Positions 1 through 11,680 are shown, counted from the stretch's first letter. The stretch is DNA of 64,000 nucleotides from Halichondria panicea (GCF_963675165.1 NC_087383.1:6302839-6366838); one strand, 5' to 3'. Numbers and translations are program-made. The notes: generated from the letters alone by a model not told the origin.

Positions 1-179
1 ACATTCACAGTGCTATATAGTGCATGAATTGAACCAATTACACTGTATCAGTTTTTGTACTGTAGCTTCTGTTTGAGGTGTTTATAAGAAGGAGCTCTGA
101 CTAGCATAATATACACTTTAAAGCCAGTCAGAGAGCCAGAACAACAGAGCCAGGAGGAGCAGACCTTTCAACACGACAG
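1..179. other. no feature seen
   Basis: No convincing exon, repeat end or RNA gene was recognised in this stretch before the first TTAA-flanked element. Confidence 0.4.
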
Positions 180-731
180 TTAACCTTTCCCGGCTTTATA
201 AAACAACAAACATCATAGCTCTAGCAAAAAAGCAAGAGACAAGCTACTGTGGCTAAATAGAGTGAGAAGGGCTGCACATTTCAACTTCTTGGCCGACCAC
301 TTTATGCTATGGTCTGACATTTGTTACTTCACTTGAAAAACGTTATAATCCTCACTGCTCTTCCAGGAAATGTTTTTTCACCTACACACATCAAGTTCAA
401 TGGTGGCTCAATGATGTCCACTGCTGTACTAACTATAGCTAATTATAGACGAAGCAAACCTATACTGAAGCTATGTCAAGACTATATACATAATGATTAT
501 AATGCTCTTATAGTACTGTTACTTAGAAGGTCCAGGAACTTGGTTCATGCTCAGAAGCTTCTTTCTCTGGCTCTCAAGACTCTTTATTTATAGCTTGACT
601 TGTGAAAAATAGATTCCTACCTTGCAATGATCCTAGTCACTGTCCTCTCACTGTAATAAGCATCGATATTCTCACTGTCTAGCTGCCCTAGAACCTAGAT
701 ATTGTAGCCATTATCAAACGGTCAATTTTCT
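180..731 (+). mobile_element. TTAA element, copy 1, left part
   Basis: Begins with TTAA followed by CCTTTCCCGGCTTTA, nearly the same end as the element at 2356-3263. The interior also matches that element, for example the shared stretch around 395-440 and 2745-2790 and the shared block at 640-725 and 2945-3075. It is interrupted at 732 by a Mutator-like insertion and resumes at 1551. The right terminal repeat is not found, so this copy is truncated. TTAA targets and CCCT-type ends are typical of piggyBac-like transposons; no transposase is present. Confidence 0.7.
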
Positions 732-1550
732 TAGCCTCGTTTCCAGGCCTTACTGTTGTCATTGTTCATCCATAAATAATATAGAAGGTAGCTAGCAAAA
801 AAGAATAGACAAAATGAAGTAGCAAAGAAAGAAATGGGCGTACAGTTTAAGAAAGAGTATATAAAGCCTGGTTTGGGAAATCGCGTGATCCACAAGGATT
901 ATTATAAACGTGGGTGATATGTAGCCCACATGCAATCGTGACGTAAGGTATTCTCCCACACATTCAAAGTTAATAATACGACTTGTATTGAGACGCTGCC
1001 AACAAGCTACTGCATGCAAAGGCAGGGAACCAGCGTGGCCAGCTCTGATGGCAGTAGCTATATACTTGCTATAGATGATAATGATGATTAAGCTATTAGT
1101 TTAGAAATAATTATGACACAAGAAACATATAATTATTCAGTAGATATTCTATGGTATATAGAATCTAAACACACAATCTAGACTGAGAACATCTCCAGCA
1201 CTGCATGCCCACGCTCCTACCCTCACACGACTTCCCAATACAGGCTCTCCTTTTTGCTAACTCTACCTCCAATTAATGCCGTATTTTGAACAATATTGAT
1301 ACAGTATAATTATTTCATCTTACCGTATTACTTGCAAGCATCAAACGTACGCAAACTTTGCGAGGGTTGATCAATTCGCAACAATAAAATCGCAAAACCA
1401 ATTATTACTAGTAATCACACACGATCCTTATCAGTTAGATAGCAAAAATAATGTCGCATTTTCTGCTGCTTGGGCTCACTTGCAAAAGTTTTTCACCAGC
1501 AAAATATTCTAGTAATACAGTAAGAAAAAGGAGAGCCAGTGTAGAGGCTG
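732..1550. mobile_element. Mutator-like element inserted in TTAA element
   Basis: Starts TAGCCTCGTTTCCAGGCC and ends with GTAGAGGCTG. It is flanked by caattttct (723-731) and cacttatct (1551-1559), a 9-bp duplication with two changes; the uninterrupted TTAA element at about 3072 reads cacttttct, which confirms the empty site. The body is homologous to 51264-52002 in inverted orientation. No coding region was recognised. A 9-bp duplication with long variable interior is characteristic of the Mutator superfamily; the assignment is inference. Confidence 0.75.
1321..1522. mobile_element. short inverted-repeat element (TACCGTATT type), nested
   Basis: Ends read TACCGTATTACTTG on the left and CTAGTAATACAGTA on the right, inverted to each other. 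The sister Mutator-like copy at 51264-52002 lacks this block, so it inserted after the host element. Related copies lie at 3385-3583 and, inverted and shorter, at 24600-24738. Confidence 0.65.
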
Positions 1551-1657
1551 CACTTATCTTTCGACAGTATACTGCACAAAGCGTACCACGAGGAAGGATA
1601 TTAAAAATACTACGTGAAAGAGCAGCTCAATGTGCAATCTTGATAGGGGGGAGCTAA
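1551..1657 (+). mobile_element. TTAA element, copy 1, right remainder
   Basis: Continues the homology to 3072-3155 of the element at 2356-3263 after the Mutator-like insertion, then homology is lost before a right terminal repeat. A short open frame crosses this boundary but is assembled from repeat DNA. Confidence 0.55.
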
Positions 1658-1973
1658 AAGTCACTTACTATAATTATAGTAATCTGTTTTTCAAGCCTAG
1701 CTATTCTGCAGCAATTCATTTTCTACATGACTAGTATCAAACTCGGCTACGTGCTATCCATGCAGTGAGTTTATAGCTATATAGCTTTAGCTTTAGATTC
1801 TATTCAGGCTCGTCATCAAAGCCAGGGGGTACTCAACCTAAAGCTATACCCATTGGATCCGCCACTATGCAAACAGAACGAGAATTGTATTCTGTACATA
1901 ACAAGTGACAAAAAATATTCTCATAACCTCTACTTTAGCACATAGATGTATTAGCTAACATCTACTAACTTAC
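1658..1973. other. no feature seen
   Basis: AT-rich spacer with several CTATA and AGCT stretches. No exon or transposon end recognised. Confidence 0.35.
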
Positions 1974-2060
1974 CATTGACAGCCACATTGCACTCTGAGA
2001 TCAGGTACTTGATAATGTTCAGCTTCCTCAGTGGAGTTAGCCCGTCACTGGTCACAGCAA
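1974..2060 (-). CDS. degenerate ankyrin-repeat exon
   Basis: Reads on the minus strand between an acceptor ending CTATAG and a donor GTAAGTTAG. The peptide begins AVTSDGLTPL, continues to IIKYLISECNVAVNG, and matches the 105-base ankyrin exons at 4983, 10357 and 11681, but lacks 18 bases in frame, so the turn between the two helices is lost. The exon is phase 1 at both ends. It is the last of the minus-strand ankyrin exons in this cluster. An 87-base exon with this deletion would give a shortened repeat; whether it is still spliced cannot be told from sequence. Confidence 0.6.
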
Positions 2061-2355
2061 CTATACAGTGGTGCATGAATCAGACAATGTGACAAAAATG
2101 ACAACCCCACTGATTAAGCAGTGGGCAGGGATTCATTATAATGAAAGCCATTGAAGTGTTTCATAATACACAATCTTATCAATTTCTTTTTAATGTTGGT
2201 CCCAGTCCTATGAGTCTGTCTGTCTGTGACGGACGTACGGCACGAATTTTATCGTGATTCTACATGCAGTAGCGGTCAATATAAAGTGCCTGTTCCGTTT
2301 AGGTAGTATGTCCGTAGTAACTTTTCTGTTTTGACACCATAAAATTAATTATTAA

Positions 2356-3263
2356 CCCTTTCCCTGCTTTAATTAAAAGTGAATATTCGCATATTTTGTT
2401 TAAAAAATTTATAACTCATGAACCGTATATTAAAAACACTTGTAACAAAGTTGCACAGGTAGAACCGGACCTGTCGCATTCATGGAATCATCATGGTTGC
2501 CTAGCAACCAACCACCACCCCACAAATAACAATTGTTAACAAAAATTCACAATTATGTACACAAACAATATTGTATGATGTTACGAAGTGACTGAACACA
2601 TGATATAAGTGTTCAGAATGTTCTCACGGTGATATGGCTCACTCAGGACTCAATCATGATCTGCAGAAACTTGTATTTGAGGTTCTATTGGCAGACGCCC
2701 TTTTCCCGGGAAATATTTTCTTCCCCTACACACAGGTTTACAAGTTCAATGGTGGCTCATGATGTCCACTGTTGTACTAACTATAGCCTAAACAAACCTA
2801 TAGTGAAGCTATCAAGACTACAAATGCTACTCTATAGTGACTTACCAGGTTCAGGAAGATGGTCCACCTCAAGACAAGTGCGTCTTCCTCAGGATTCTCA
2901 GGCTCTTTCTTTTTAGCTTGACCTCTGAAAGGAAGCTTCCTACCTAGCTATGATCCCATTCACTGTCCTCTCACTCTACAAGGCCATAGGCATCGATATT
3001 CTCACTCTCTAGCTTCCCTAGAACCTCCCTGAGGTTGTACTACGAAGATCTTGTAGCAATTATAAAACGGTCACTTTTCTTTCGACAATTCTGATCGAAC
3101 TGTACCTCGAAGCAAAATATTAAAAATACCATATGGAAGAGCAGCTCAGTTCGCATGTGCTGGTACCTGCAGCGTGTGCATAGCTCCAACACAGCGTGCA
3201 CAATGATTTTTTGAAATTTATCAGTAGCCATGCCGACCATAGTCGGCTAAAGCGGGGAAAGGG
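2356..3263. mobile_element. TTAA-flanked piggyBac-type element, copy 2
   Basis: Flanked by TTAA at 2352-2355 and 3264-3267. The ends are inverted repeats: CCCTTTCCCTGCTTTA on the left, and CCCTTTCCCCGCTTTA when the right end is read on the minus strand (one mismatch in 16). Length 908 bases. No transposase remains; open frames inside are short. The exact TTAA target and CCCTTT ends are the piggyBac signature, so this is a non-autonomous member. Confidence 0.85.
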
Positions 3264-3384
3264 TTAAAAGCGTCGCAATTTACCATACTGTTGATATTTA
3301 CCATAGATGCATGCACGTTGCAAGTACGAGAACAGTGTTAAAAAGCGAACAAAGAGACAATCGTAGTCATCTCGAGTATTATTT

Positions 3385-3583
3385 TACCGTACATTTGCGA
3401 ACTTTGCGATGGTTGAACAATTCGCAACTGTTACAATAAAATCCGCAAAACCTAAATTATTACTAGTAAATACACACGATCCTTGCCAGAACGCAATAGT
3501 TAGATCGTAAAGGGTCAACTTTTCTGCTGATTTGGTTCATTCGCCAAGATTTTTCACCCACAAAATATTCTAGTAATACGGTA
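3385..3583. mobile_element. TACCGTATT-type short element, copy 2
   Basis: About 200 bases, homologous end to end with the nested element at 1321-1522, from TACCGT on the left to CTAGTAATACGGTA on the right. Non-coding. Confidence 0.65.
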
Positions 3584-3838
3584 GCTATAATTATGCTATG
3601 GCTCTGTCTAGCTCTAAGTCTATAGCTCTTGATCTATACAACAAAGACATAATTGTAATGCACCATTTCAACTTTTCATCAAAAAGGATGTCTGCAAGTC
3701 TCTATAAATATGAGTCCTAAACCCATGTTCTACAAGGTTAGAAAACGCTAGCTAGCTAGCTAGCTATAGCTAATGTCTATCTATACTGCTATAACTACTT
3801 CTAGCTAGCTGCGTGAGAGCTGCATGGGTATGGAACAT
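3584..3838. repeat. CTAG/AGCT-rich spacer
   Basis: Contains runs of the self-complementary tetramer AGCT (about 3749-3768 and 3801-3810). No gene seen. Confidence 0.4.
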
Positions 3839-3842
3839 TTAA

Positions 3843-4775
3843 CCCTTTAACCGTCGGATTCTTAATTAACAGTGAAGTGAAATGTCTGTAAATTCTCTAT
3901 CGGGTTTCCAGAGCAATAAAATGCCTAGCAACCATATACCAATAGAATGCCCATACAACAAGGAATAAAATGGTGCAACATGTGTTGCCATAACAACCAC
4001 GGTTATTACGCTCAACCGTTTTTATCATTTTAAATGCTCGGCCAGCGATGAGATAAAATCCAAAAATTTTTTTTTATGGATCAGCCTATCATAATGGTAT
4101 AAAGGCTTGACTAAGCTTGATTTTCACATCATATGAATGTAACAGTGCTAAGATATATATATCAATTTGAAGTACAATACGTACATGTATTACTATATCG
4201 GTGAACGATCTATGAAATTTACAAGCTCACATAAAGACTGTTCATTACTGCTAATTCTATATTTTAGCTATACTATACTTACACCACTGATATTCTAGCT
4301 ATAATAATACTACTTGCCAGAGTCACACAGTGAGCCCTCTCCTGGTCTTTCACCGTCCTGGTCCATAGTGCTAGCGTCTAGGTCCATGTCATGCATGTCC
4401 TCAGTCCCAGACAGTTCATCAGCGTCTGGCATAAAGCTGGTAGCCTTTGGGAGGTATCCTACTATCCCCTCTCCTTCATAGGCACTGTTATCACCAGAGG
4501 AGACATCGCCATTGCTGTCCTCAAGCTGTTCAAGCACATCGGCACAAGTAAACAACCTAGCCATATAGCTATAAACTTCGTGCGGTAAGATGCTAATGAA
4601 ATTTAACATAGCAACGTGGCTTGGAAATTTCTAGACTAAATTGCACGTGATTCTACAGCTCTTCCTCTATACAGGGATGTGCGTAGTTCGAGCAACTTCC
4701 TAAGTATCGCAGAATTAGAATTTCGCAAAAAAAGTCACTATTGCGGGCCACGATCGTCCCGTGGCGGTTAAAGGG
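3843..4775 (-). mobile_element. TTAA-flanked piggyBac element keeping a transposase N-terminus
   Basis: Flanked by TTAA at 3839-3842 and 4776-4779. Ends are CCCTTTAACCGTCGG on the left and, read on the minus strand, CCCTTTAACCGCCACGG on the right, so 11 bases are perfectly inverted. At 933 bases it is far too short for a full element. It keeps only the first coding exon of a piggyBac-type transposase (4310-4564, minus), which points to internal deletion of an autonomous parent. Confidence 0.85.
4310..4564 (-). pseudogene. piggyBac transposase N-terminal exon, orphan
   Basis: Starts at the ATG read from 4564 and begins MARLFTCADVLEQLED, followed by a strongly acidic, serine-rich tract (DSNGDVSSGDNS and later GTEDMHDMDLD). 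A short amphipathic helix followed by acidic sequence is the usual N-terminus of piggyBac-family transposases, and the larger copy in this window (45320) starts the same way (MTKRLSYTREEVLQDLLD). A donor-like GTAGTA follows the final lysine. None of the catalytic domain is present inside the flanking TTAA ends. An upstream in-frame ATG at 4609 is possible. Function as an isolated acidic peptide is unlikely; alternative readings are poor because the frame sits exactly inside a piggyBac-type element. Confidence 0.6.
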
Positions 4776-4982
4776 TTAACAATGGTTGAATAAGAAAAAA
4801 CGCTACGGTATATGTAGCGTATATATATATGCGTACTACGGACGTACTACGTAAACGGAACGGATACTTAAATTATATTGGCTGCTACTGTATGGTATCA
4901 TTTGAGACATACACAATGGGTTGGGATAGAAAGGTCAAGTGATGTCATTGTACAGTGCATGCAAATAATTATACTAACTTAC

Positions 4983-5691
4983 TATTGATATCCACATTGC
5001 ACTCTGTGATGAGGTACTTGATAGTGTCCAGCTTCCCCCATCTGACTGCCACTCCCAGTGGAGTTAGTCCATCACTGGTCACAGCTCCTATAGTGGTGAG
5101 TCAGACAGTGTCAGGAATGCACAACACATCGTCTCAGAAACCATAACTAATGAACGTCACCAACAACTATTGCCTGAACACCTCTACATGTCCCATACTG
5201 CACCTACCCAACTATACCCACAGTAGGTGGTGTATATATACTCAAGACATACATGCACAATGAGTTATGGGGGGCCTAACATTGCATAAGGTATATAAGA
5301 TATCATTGTTGAGACATACACAATTAATGGGTAGGTAGAAAGGTAAAGAGATACATGCCATTAGCAATCAGCGTACAAAGATATACTCACCATTGACATC
5401 CACATTGCACTGATTGATCAGATAACGAACAATTGCAGTGTACCCAAACTTGCAAGCAAAGAGAAGTCGATTGTTCTCTGTAGAAAACGATAAAAAGTGG
5501 TTAATATGAAGCACTAGACGCTTGTGAGGGGTGGATTAATACTATAACAAAAGGAGCATCTGTTGCTAGTCAGTAAATGACCGCCACTCAGTGTACACCT
5601 ATATAATAATGAATCTCACCGTTAACTTTGGTGGTTACATCACCTTCATCTTTCAGTGTCAGCTCTAGGATACGAACTACTAGTGCAGAAT
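4983..5691 (-). CDS. ankyrin exons, module copy (72 + 87 + 105 bases)
   Basis: Three minus-strand exons: 5691-5620 (72 bases, peptide ALVVRILELTLKDEGDV), 5477-5391 (87 bases, ENNRLLFACKFGYTAIV then RYLINQCNVDVNG) and 5087-4983 (105 bases, GAVTSDGLTPLGVAVRWG then KLDTIKYLITECNVDI). Each has AG acceptor and GT donor and is phase 1 at both ends, so any can be duplicated or skipped without breaking the frame. GLTPLGVAV and TIKYLI are the canonical ankyrin helix signatures. Nearly the same trio occurs at 12602-12329 plus 11785-11681. The full transcript, its start codon and its other domains are not visible, so I can only call it part of an ankyrin-repeat protein that likely acts in protein-protein binding. 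Confidence 0.8.
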
Positions 5692-5999
5692 CTGAGGTGA
5701 GAACAACAATTGCAAGCACTGTGAATATACTACGCTAATAAATATGCATGCATGATTTCAAGATAATTATGTTTAGAGCAAAATGGATCACATGCAGTCT
5801 ACTGGATAATGTCACAAGAGCAAGGGCTTACGATAACCTCATAATTATACAAATTAACAAGCCTATACTGCATGTACATCAGGGTCTCACATCAGGGTCT
5901 CTGAATTAAGTAGTCACTTAAATATACAGGTCGTCATAAATTGCTATATAGCTTGATCAGACTTGAAGTGTGCATGGCCATGGCTCCGTATATACTGTA
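5692..5999. other. no feature seen
   Basis: Spacer with scattered TATAATTATA-type motifs. No exon recognised. Confidence 0.35.
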
Positions 6000-6220
6000 G
6001 TTCTGGCTGCCCCAAGCTTGGTTTTTAATTAATGTACGTTTATTACGGCCGGATATGACGTTTTGGGTGTGATTTGAAATATGAAAATTTAAATAGAGAG
6101 CATAACAATTCTAGACAAAGTCGCAAATTAGTCATTAGATTCGAGGTCAACCTGCACAGTCCCAATTAACCGAATAGCCGCGGTTATGATTTCATACCGG
6201 CCACCGCGGAACAATAATCT
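6000..6220. mobile_element. pogo-like element remnant with CCGCGG block
   Basis: Matches the interior of the pogo-like element at 32985-33417 (ATTACGGCCGGATATGA, then ATTAGATTCGAGGT) and ends in a block, 6168-6211, that reads CCGAATAGCCGCGGTTATG and recurs at 53983-54032 and inverted at 48496-48546. Both ends are lost. Confidence 0.5.
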
Positions 6221-7290
6221 AGTCAAATTGCTTGTTACTCGAGACTTTTCTTCTGCTCATAATTATATCTAAGAATTGCCGACAAACACTACAATAATAC
6301 ACAAATTGAAAACATTGAATACCATGCAGGCCTTATCAAGATCAACTTAATAATTATTATTGTACAAACTTGATTACTAATAGCTCCCAAGCTTATAGGG
6401 GGTGTTTCAGCACCCTGAGTCCCTAGCTCGATACGAATGCACATATAATTATAATTTATGAAGAAAAACTGGTGAAATTTTCTGAGGTATATACAGCCAT
6501 AAATATTTTTATTTTCTACGTATAGCCTGCTATAGCTCTACAATCGATCAGTAACTAGCTCGCTTTACCTTGCTTCTTGGGATTCTGTATAGCTGTCTGT
6601 GGAGGATGAGGAATCTTTGTTCAACATAATAATAATACAGTTCATGCACCAGCTTGATTTCTTGAACACTGTACTGTACTAAGCTATAGTTAGCCATCGT
6701 CCGATATCAAGCAGCTACAAGTGTGATCGTTATAAGGGGGTAGATTCGTACCGTTTTAATTTTTAATGAGCAGTTCTGTTCCGTTTCTACGCGAACGTTT
6801 TTACGGTACGGAACGGAAACTTTTAATTGACTTTTATCTACTGTATACAAGCATGCACACAGTGCAATTACACTACAATTATTGCCGAGCGGGAAGTGAG
6901 AATAATCTTGCTACCTGATTATGGCCCATGTAGATTTATATAATTATGCATGTCTGCAACGAATGAGGGTTGGGCTCACCTGGGGGAGCTTTGAGGCAAT
7001 TAATTCCCCAGGTTTTCGTGAGAGTTTTAGGAGCGAAACACAGAGCCAAAATGTATGTAGAATTCAATGTAGAAGCATCACGTGAAGTCAGTGCACACTT
7101 ATGTTATAATTATGAGCGTATTATTTTTAGTGACATTTTATGTATATACGACAAATGTTACTTTGTATAGCGTATAGCCAGGGGGTGCATGCATGGCAAT
7201 GGCCCTCCGGATCTCTACTATACTCAGCTCAGGTTAGTGTAACTGATTATCAGGCACCCCCTTTTCTTGCGAATCTTGCTGCTGTTAGCT
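6221..7290. other. no gene seen
   Basis: About 1 kb with no supported exon. The 66-codon open frame at 6970-7170 has no recognisable motif and a composition like its surroundings. Confidence 0.35.
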
Positions 7291-7296
7291 AGCTAA

Positions 7297-7640
7297 CCTC
7301 GGTCCCATAATGATACGGCCTGGTGATGAGTGTATCTGGACGTGGCAGAACCGGAAACAAAAGTAGAGATTCTTCACATTTTGTTTCCTGTCATATTTTC
7401 CCGTATAAGTTTAATACCGTAATTTAACTCTGTGCATGTATTATGCTCTCCAGTACTAAAATCTAGTCATAGATTATATCTAACTATAGCTAGCTACGGT
7501 AAGTTTAGATGAACATAATATGCATTGTCTTGCTGAAGCAAGAAGGCCTCACCCTCATTACAAAATAGGCCCAGGCTCTCCAGCTCTTGTCAGAAGAAAC
7601 GTCCTTGGTCTGGTTTTCAACATGGTATATGCATGGCCAA
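7297..7640 (+). mobile_element. Mutator-like end with RecQ helicase remnant
   Basis: Begins with CCTCGGTCCCA and the GGTATTGATTGTATCTGG-like subterminal block seen in the element at 16458-17250, here on the opposite strand. From about 7520 it encodes a decayed copy of the same helicase N-terminus (KQEGLTLITK, stop, AQALQLL), matching KQDGLTLMAEQAQALKLL of the other copy. Stops and indels make it non-functional and the far end is missing. Confidence 0.6.
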
Positions 7641-8189
7641 ATCTCTGCTATCAATTGCTGAATGCCTTTGTGATGGGCTAGTCGGTATAGGACCAGAATA
7701 AGTTAATTATGACGTCATCATTAAGAGGCGTAGCTTCCGGTCATATGCGTGGCTAAGTTTTGCCCCCTCTTCAAAAAATCCTGCATGGCTATAATTATGC
7801 TCTAAACCACTTCCCTCTCTCTTCAATCTATATTGTCTGACTCTCTCATACTCTCTCATACTCTGGGTATAAACTCCCAAAAATTACATGTATTGCGCAA
7901 GCACATGCATGTGGTAAAATGTATAATTATAGCTTGCCTACCTGCCTACCCATACGTTACATGGCATGTATTAACCCAGTGACGTAGAGCGTATTCATAA
8001 TGGTATTAGTACAACCAGTAGGTTGTACATAGGATTGACAGTGCAATTGTGTGTGTTTGCACACATTTTGACTTGTGTGTATAGACTGCATGCTCTATTT
8101 CTGCAGGGAAAGGCCACATCAAGAAACTGACTGGGCAGATAGCTTTTTAGTCTATGAATATTCTCACGCAATTACTATTTATATTATTT
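7641..8189. other. no gene seen
   Basis: Spacer with a CTCTCATA direct repeat near 7845. No exon or transposon end recognised. Confidence 0.35.
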
Positions 8190-8700
8190 GCACTATTTTC
8201 ATATTTCACGGCTTTTCGTCTGACTGACTAAGTAAGTAAGTAACATTCTTGAAAAACATTTCTTCCTTGTACAAACATGTTCAGAAGATTCTGGATACCG
8301 CGTCTATAGTTATAGTCGACTACAACCTGCATGGACCATGCATGGGTGTTTTTCTCAGAATTGTGTTTGCTTCCAAGAGGCAGATAACCTCTCAGGCTCC
8401 AACCTATGCAATTCTGCAATCTTTACATGACTGCCACAGGAACGCACATGCATGGCAACTTATGAGATGGGCATGGCTGTAACACAAACCTCCTTTTCTT
8501 CAGCTCAACTTTTCATTCTCTCACCTCAGGTATGCTATTTATGCTAGACGTATGCACTGACTAGCATAGATGTACTATAATAGGCCTCCGGGATGATGTT
8601 GCATTCACTTCAAACTACATCTACAGTATAAACATGGCTGTCACATAGTTTCTTTCACTTTCATTATTGAAGAGTATGATGCTCTGTATACTGAAAAAAG
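8190..8700. repeat. dispersed repeat, copy 1
   Basis: Matches 21090-23300 in pieces: TTTCGTCTGACTGACTA (8214 and 21129), an exon-like peptide block MGVFLRI (8343 and 21372), and the block around 8640 and 23160 (AAACATGGCTGTCA). The second copy has extra sequence inserted. No open frame is conserved throughout, so I treat it as duplicated non-coding or decayed DNA. Confidence 0.55.
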
Positions 8701-8705
8701 AAAGG

Positions 8706-9173
8706 GATTCGAACTAAAAAAACATTTGCAATGTGTAACGTTGCTATATAGGATTGCCAGGAAAAGCACGAAAAAGCGTACAAACAAGAAATTCGGCGAG
8801 TGCATATAATTATAACTCGAATCTGTTATAACGTTACAACATGTACAGTCAGTGTTGATATTACATTAGCACAATTAACAATAAATAAAAATTATTATTA
8901 GACAGTGTTCCAAGCTTCCATGCATCCACCAGTCACATCATCACTTCCATGTCACGTGTATGCATGCCTGTGCTAAACTCTGTATTTAGGTCAACACGGT
9001 CATTATCAGTGTCACAAAAACATTCTAAAATGTATGTAATAGCGTAAACATTAATTTTGTACATGTGAATGACGTTGTAATGGATTAGAGTTATGCACTC
9101 GCCGAATTTCTTTGTTTCTTCGCTTTTTCGTGCTTTTCCTGGCAATAATTATATCCTAGTATTTTTTAGTTCG
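8706..9173. mobile_element. fold-back element with about 100-base inverted arms
   Basis: The stretch from CGAACTAAAAAA (8708) through GCCAGGAAAAGCACG to ATTCGGCGAGTGCA (about 8804) returns inverted at 9095-9173 (TGCACTCGCCGAATTTC through CGTGCTTTTCCTGGC to TTTTTTAGTTCG). About 290 bases separate the arms. A copy of one arm also lies at 23298-23395. Non-coding. Confidence 0.7.
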
Positions 9174-9179
9174 ATTAAT

Positions 9180-10185
9180 ATAATATAGTTGCTTACTGTA
9201 TACTCCTGGTATAATAATAGTGCGGCATTGTCATATTATTTTATTACAACCGTTTATCCATTGGCAAAATGTGGCGATATCTGGTACTTGAATGATTTCT
9301 GCAACAAGCTCTCATCTATACTGACCTCAATTTTGGTCCCATTGTTAACCTACACCCAGTATACCCCAGTGAAACCCTTGACACATAATGGCTGGAATGT
9401 ACAGAGGATTTTTGATGTTTTCGGCGGCCTCGAAGTGCCGAACTAAGGTGAGGGGCACGGCACATCCAATCCAAGTTAAATGAGGCTTTCACTCCCCCAT
9501 TAAGATCCTCCCCATACACACGTTCGGTGCATGGGGGCGTAAAAGACGGGCAAAAATTACGCTTTACTACAATCATGCAACGATTTTAGCAAACGTGTGC
9601 AGCTCAATATCGAGTCAATGGCGGTTAATGTGGTATAATTATGATCTCAGAAGAACACTGACGCCAGTCTGTATATTATATCTAAAGTGATGATCACCTT
9701 CACCATGGAGCTACAAGAAGAGCCATACACAGTAAAAATACATTCGTTATATACAGTAACATAAAACATGTTAAATGAAACACATGCATATTTTGAAATT
9801 TCATGTAGAAATGACATACATTTCTGTCATTCAAACTAAAATACGATGATGCATCTCATAATTATATAATTATAACATTATTAGTGTTTTTGCTGTTTAA
9901 AGAGCATGGCATACTATAGTCACACATCCATCACACACTAAGATAATATTTTTATATCCACACAACACGCTAATTAACTGCCAGGTACGGCGGGTATATT
10001 TCAAGGGTATAAAAATGTTCGCGGTTTTCGCTCATTCAGCATGTACTACAAACATTTACCCAGAAATTTAATATCACATGCATGCTGCAACAAGCCTGCT
10101 ATTCCGCGTAAATTAAATCCACGAAAACCTTTCTAACGGTCGTTCTGTGAAAGATACCCGCATACACAAAGATGAAGTCATAAAG
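9180..10185. other. no gene seen
   Basis: About 1 kb without a supported exon. The overlapping open frames at 9189-9576 on both strands show no family signature. Confidence 0.35.
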
Positions 10186-10356
10186 AGCTTCAACGTTGGG
10201 TTAGCGTACGATCGATGCCTCGGGTATAATTATATTATCTGGGTTGTACACTTGCAACAGGAAATGTAAAAGATTGTGTCCAAAGTAATAAAGCATCGGC
10301 AACTTGCTGGTTGCTAATCATGTATGTGTCAAATCCCCTGACATGTACTAACTTAC

Positions 10357-10461
10357 CATTGACAGCCACGTTGTGCTCCATGATGAGGTACTTGATAGTA
10401 TCCAGGTGCCCCTCTCTGACTGCCACTCCCAGTGGAGTTAGTCCATCACTGGTCACAGCGC
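10357..10461 (-). CDS. ankyrin exon, 105 bases
   Basis: Minus-strand exon between acceptor CTATAG and donor GTAAGTTAG, phase 1 at both ends. The peptide reads GAVTSDGLTPLGVAVREG then HLDTIKYLIMEHNVAVNG, one complete ankyrin repeat with the TPLGVAV and IKYLI helix signatures. It is almost identical to the exon at 11681-11785 in the neighbouring tandem copy, so the duplication is recent. It should belong to the same transcription unit as the other minus-strand ankyrin exons, but the exon order cannot be proved from sequence. Confidence 0.8.
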
Positions 10462-10821
10462 CTATAGTGGTGAGTCAGAGGTCAGAGTTGTGAAAGTGTA
10501 CGTGACAATACCTGATAGTATAGTGATAATGGAATAGATACGTACAAACGAAATCTAGTTACTACAGTAGAACCTCGCTAATCCGAATAGAGCCAGACCA
10601 GAACCCATTCGAATATAACGGCTATATGCTCTATAGTTTTCAATCTGAATAGCTAGTGCTGCTCACTGTTAATGAGAGTTCTTCAGATAAACAGTAATGA
10701 TTTTTAGCTTCGGGGGGTGCTTGAGCACGTACCCTGACCCTATATTGCTAGATACGCTACTGGGGCAAAAAGAGTTTCAACGTTGGGTTAGTGTACGATC
10801 GATGCCTCGGGTGTATATAGT

Positions 10822-11524
10822 CTCTGCGCAGTTAAGGCCTGGGTCAGGCACTGATAAGATTAATTTTATTCATTGCCTACATTTTATGTAGATCATGTAG
10901 ATCATGTAGTGTTAATGAGATTCATAATGTTTATTAATGTTATTCATTGCATGTGACGTCATAAGGTCAATGTATTTGCTTAGCTAGCTGCTAGAACTAT
11001 TATAGATTATCTTTGGCAACAAATACGGCGGACTAAAACAAGGTAAGAGTAGCTGTTTAGGCCCTCAAAAGATAGAGTATGTTGTTATGATTATGTTTCC
11101 TTGATGGGAAGTAAAAATGTCCAAAACTTTCTTAGCTATGCTAGCTTCTTTAGCTCTGACAGCCACCCTAGAGGTAGGCTATTTTGTGTATCTCAAGAAT
11201 ACAATAACTCCTACTCTTCCCATCAAGGATACTAGTACCTAGCTATGAGATGTTCATCTAGCCTTGTTTTTGAAGCTTGATCTTGGCATCTTCAACGCCG
11301 TATTTGCACTTCTCTTTCTGAAAGTGGCATGACGTCATCACCATTTATGGGACTAATTAGCATAATTGAATTAAGCTAATTAGTTTTTTGGAAAAAGAAA
11401 ACATTGAGCTTCATTTTGGATCATTTTGATGCAGCATACACTGTATATTGCAAATAATACAGCAGTGTGAACATAGTGTAAATTTTGGTATTGAAATCTG
11501 GACCCGGGCCTTAAGTGCGCAGAG
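10822..11524. mobile_element. 703-base element with 24-base inverted ends
   Basis: Left end CTCTGCGCAGTTAAGGCC, right end on the minus strand CTCTGCGCACTTAAGGCC; the inverted similarity continues into GGGTC. A second copy forms the outer layer of 15061-17776, and the tandem partner at 10186-10770 is free of it. No coding region. Target duplication is not clear, so the superfamily is unassigned. Confidence 0.8.
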
Positions 11525-11680
11525 GTATCTGCGTTGTACACTTGCAACAGAAAATGTACAAAAGATTGTGTCCAAAATAGTATTAAAGCATCCACAACTT
11601 ACTGGTTGCTAATCATGGATGTGCCAAATCCCCCGACATGTACTGCACATGCTGTATCAGCTAACTGTATACTAACTTAC

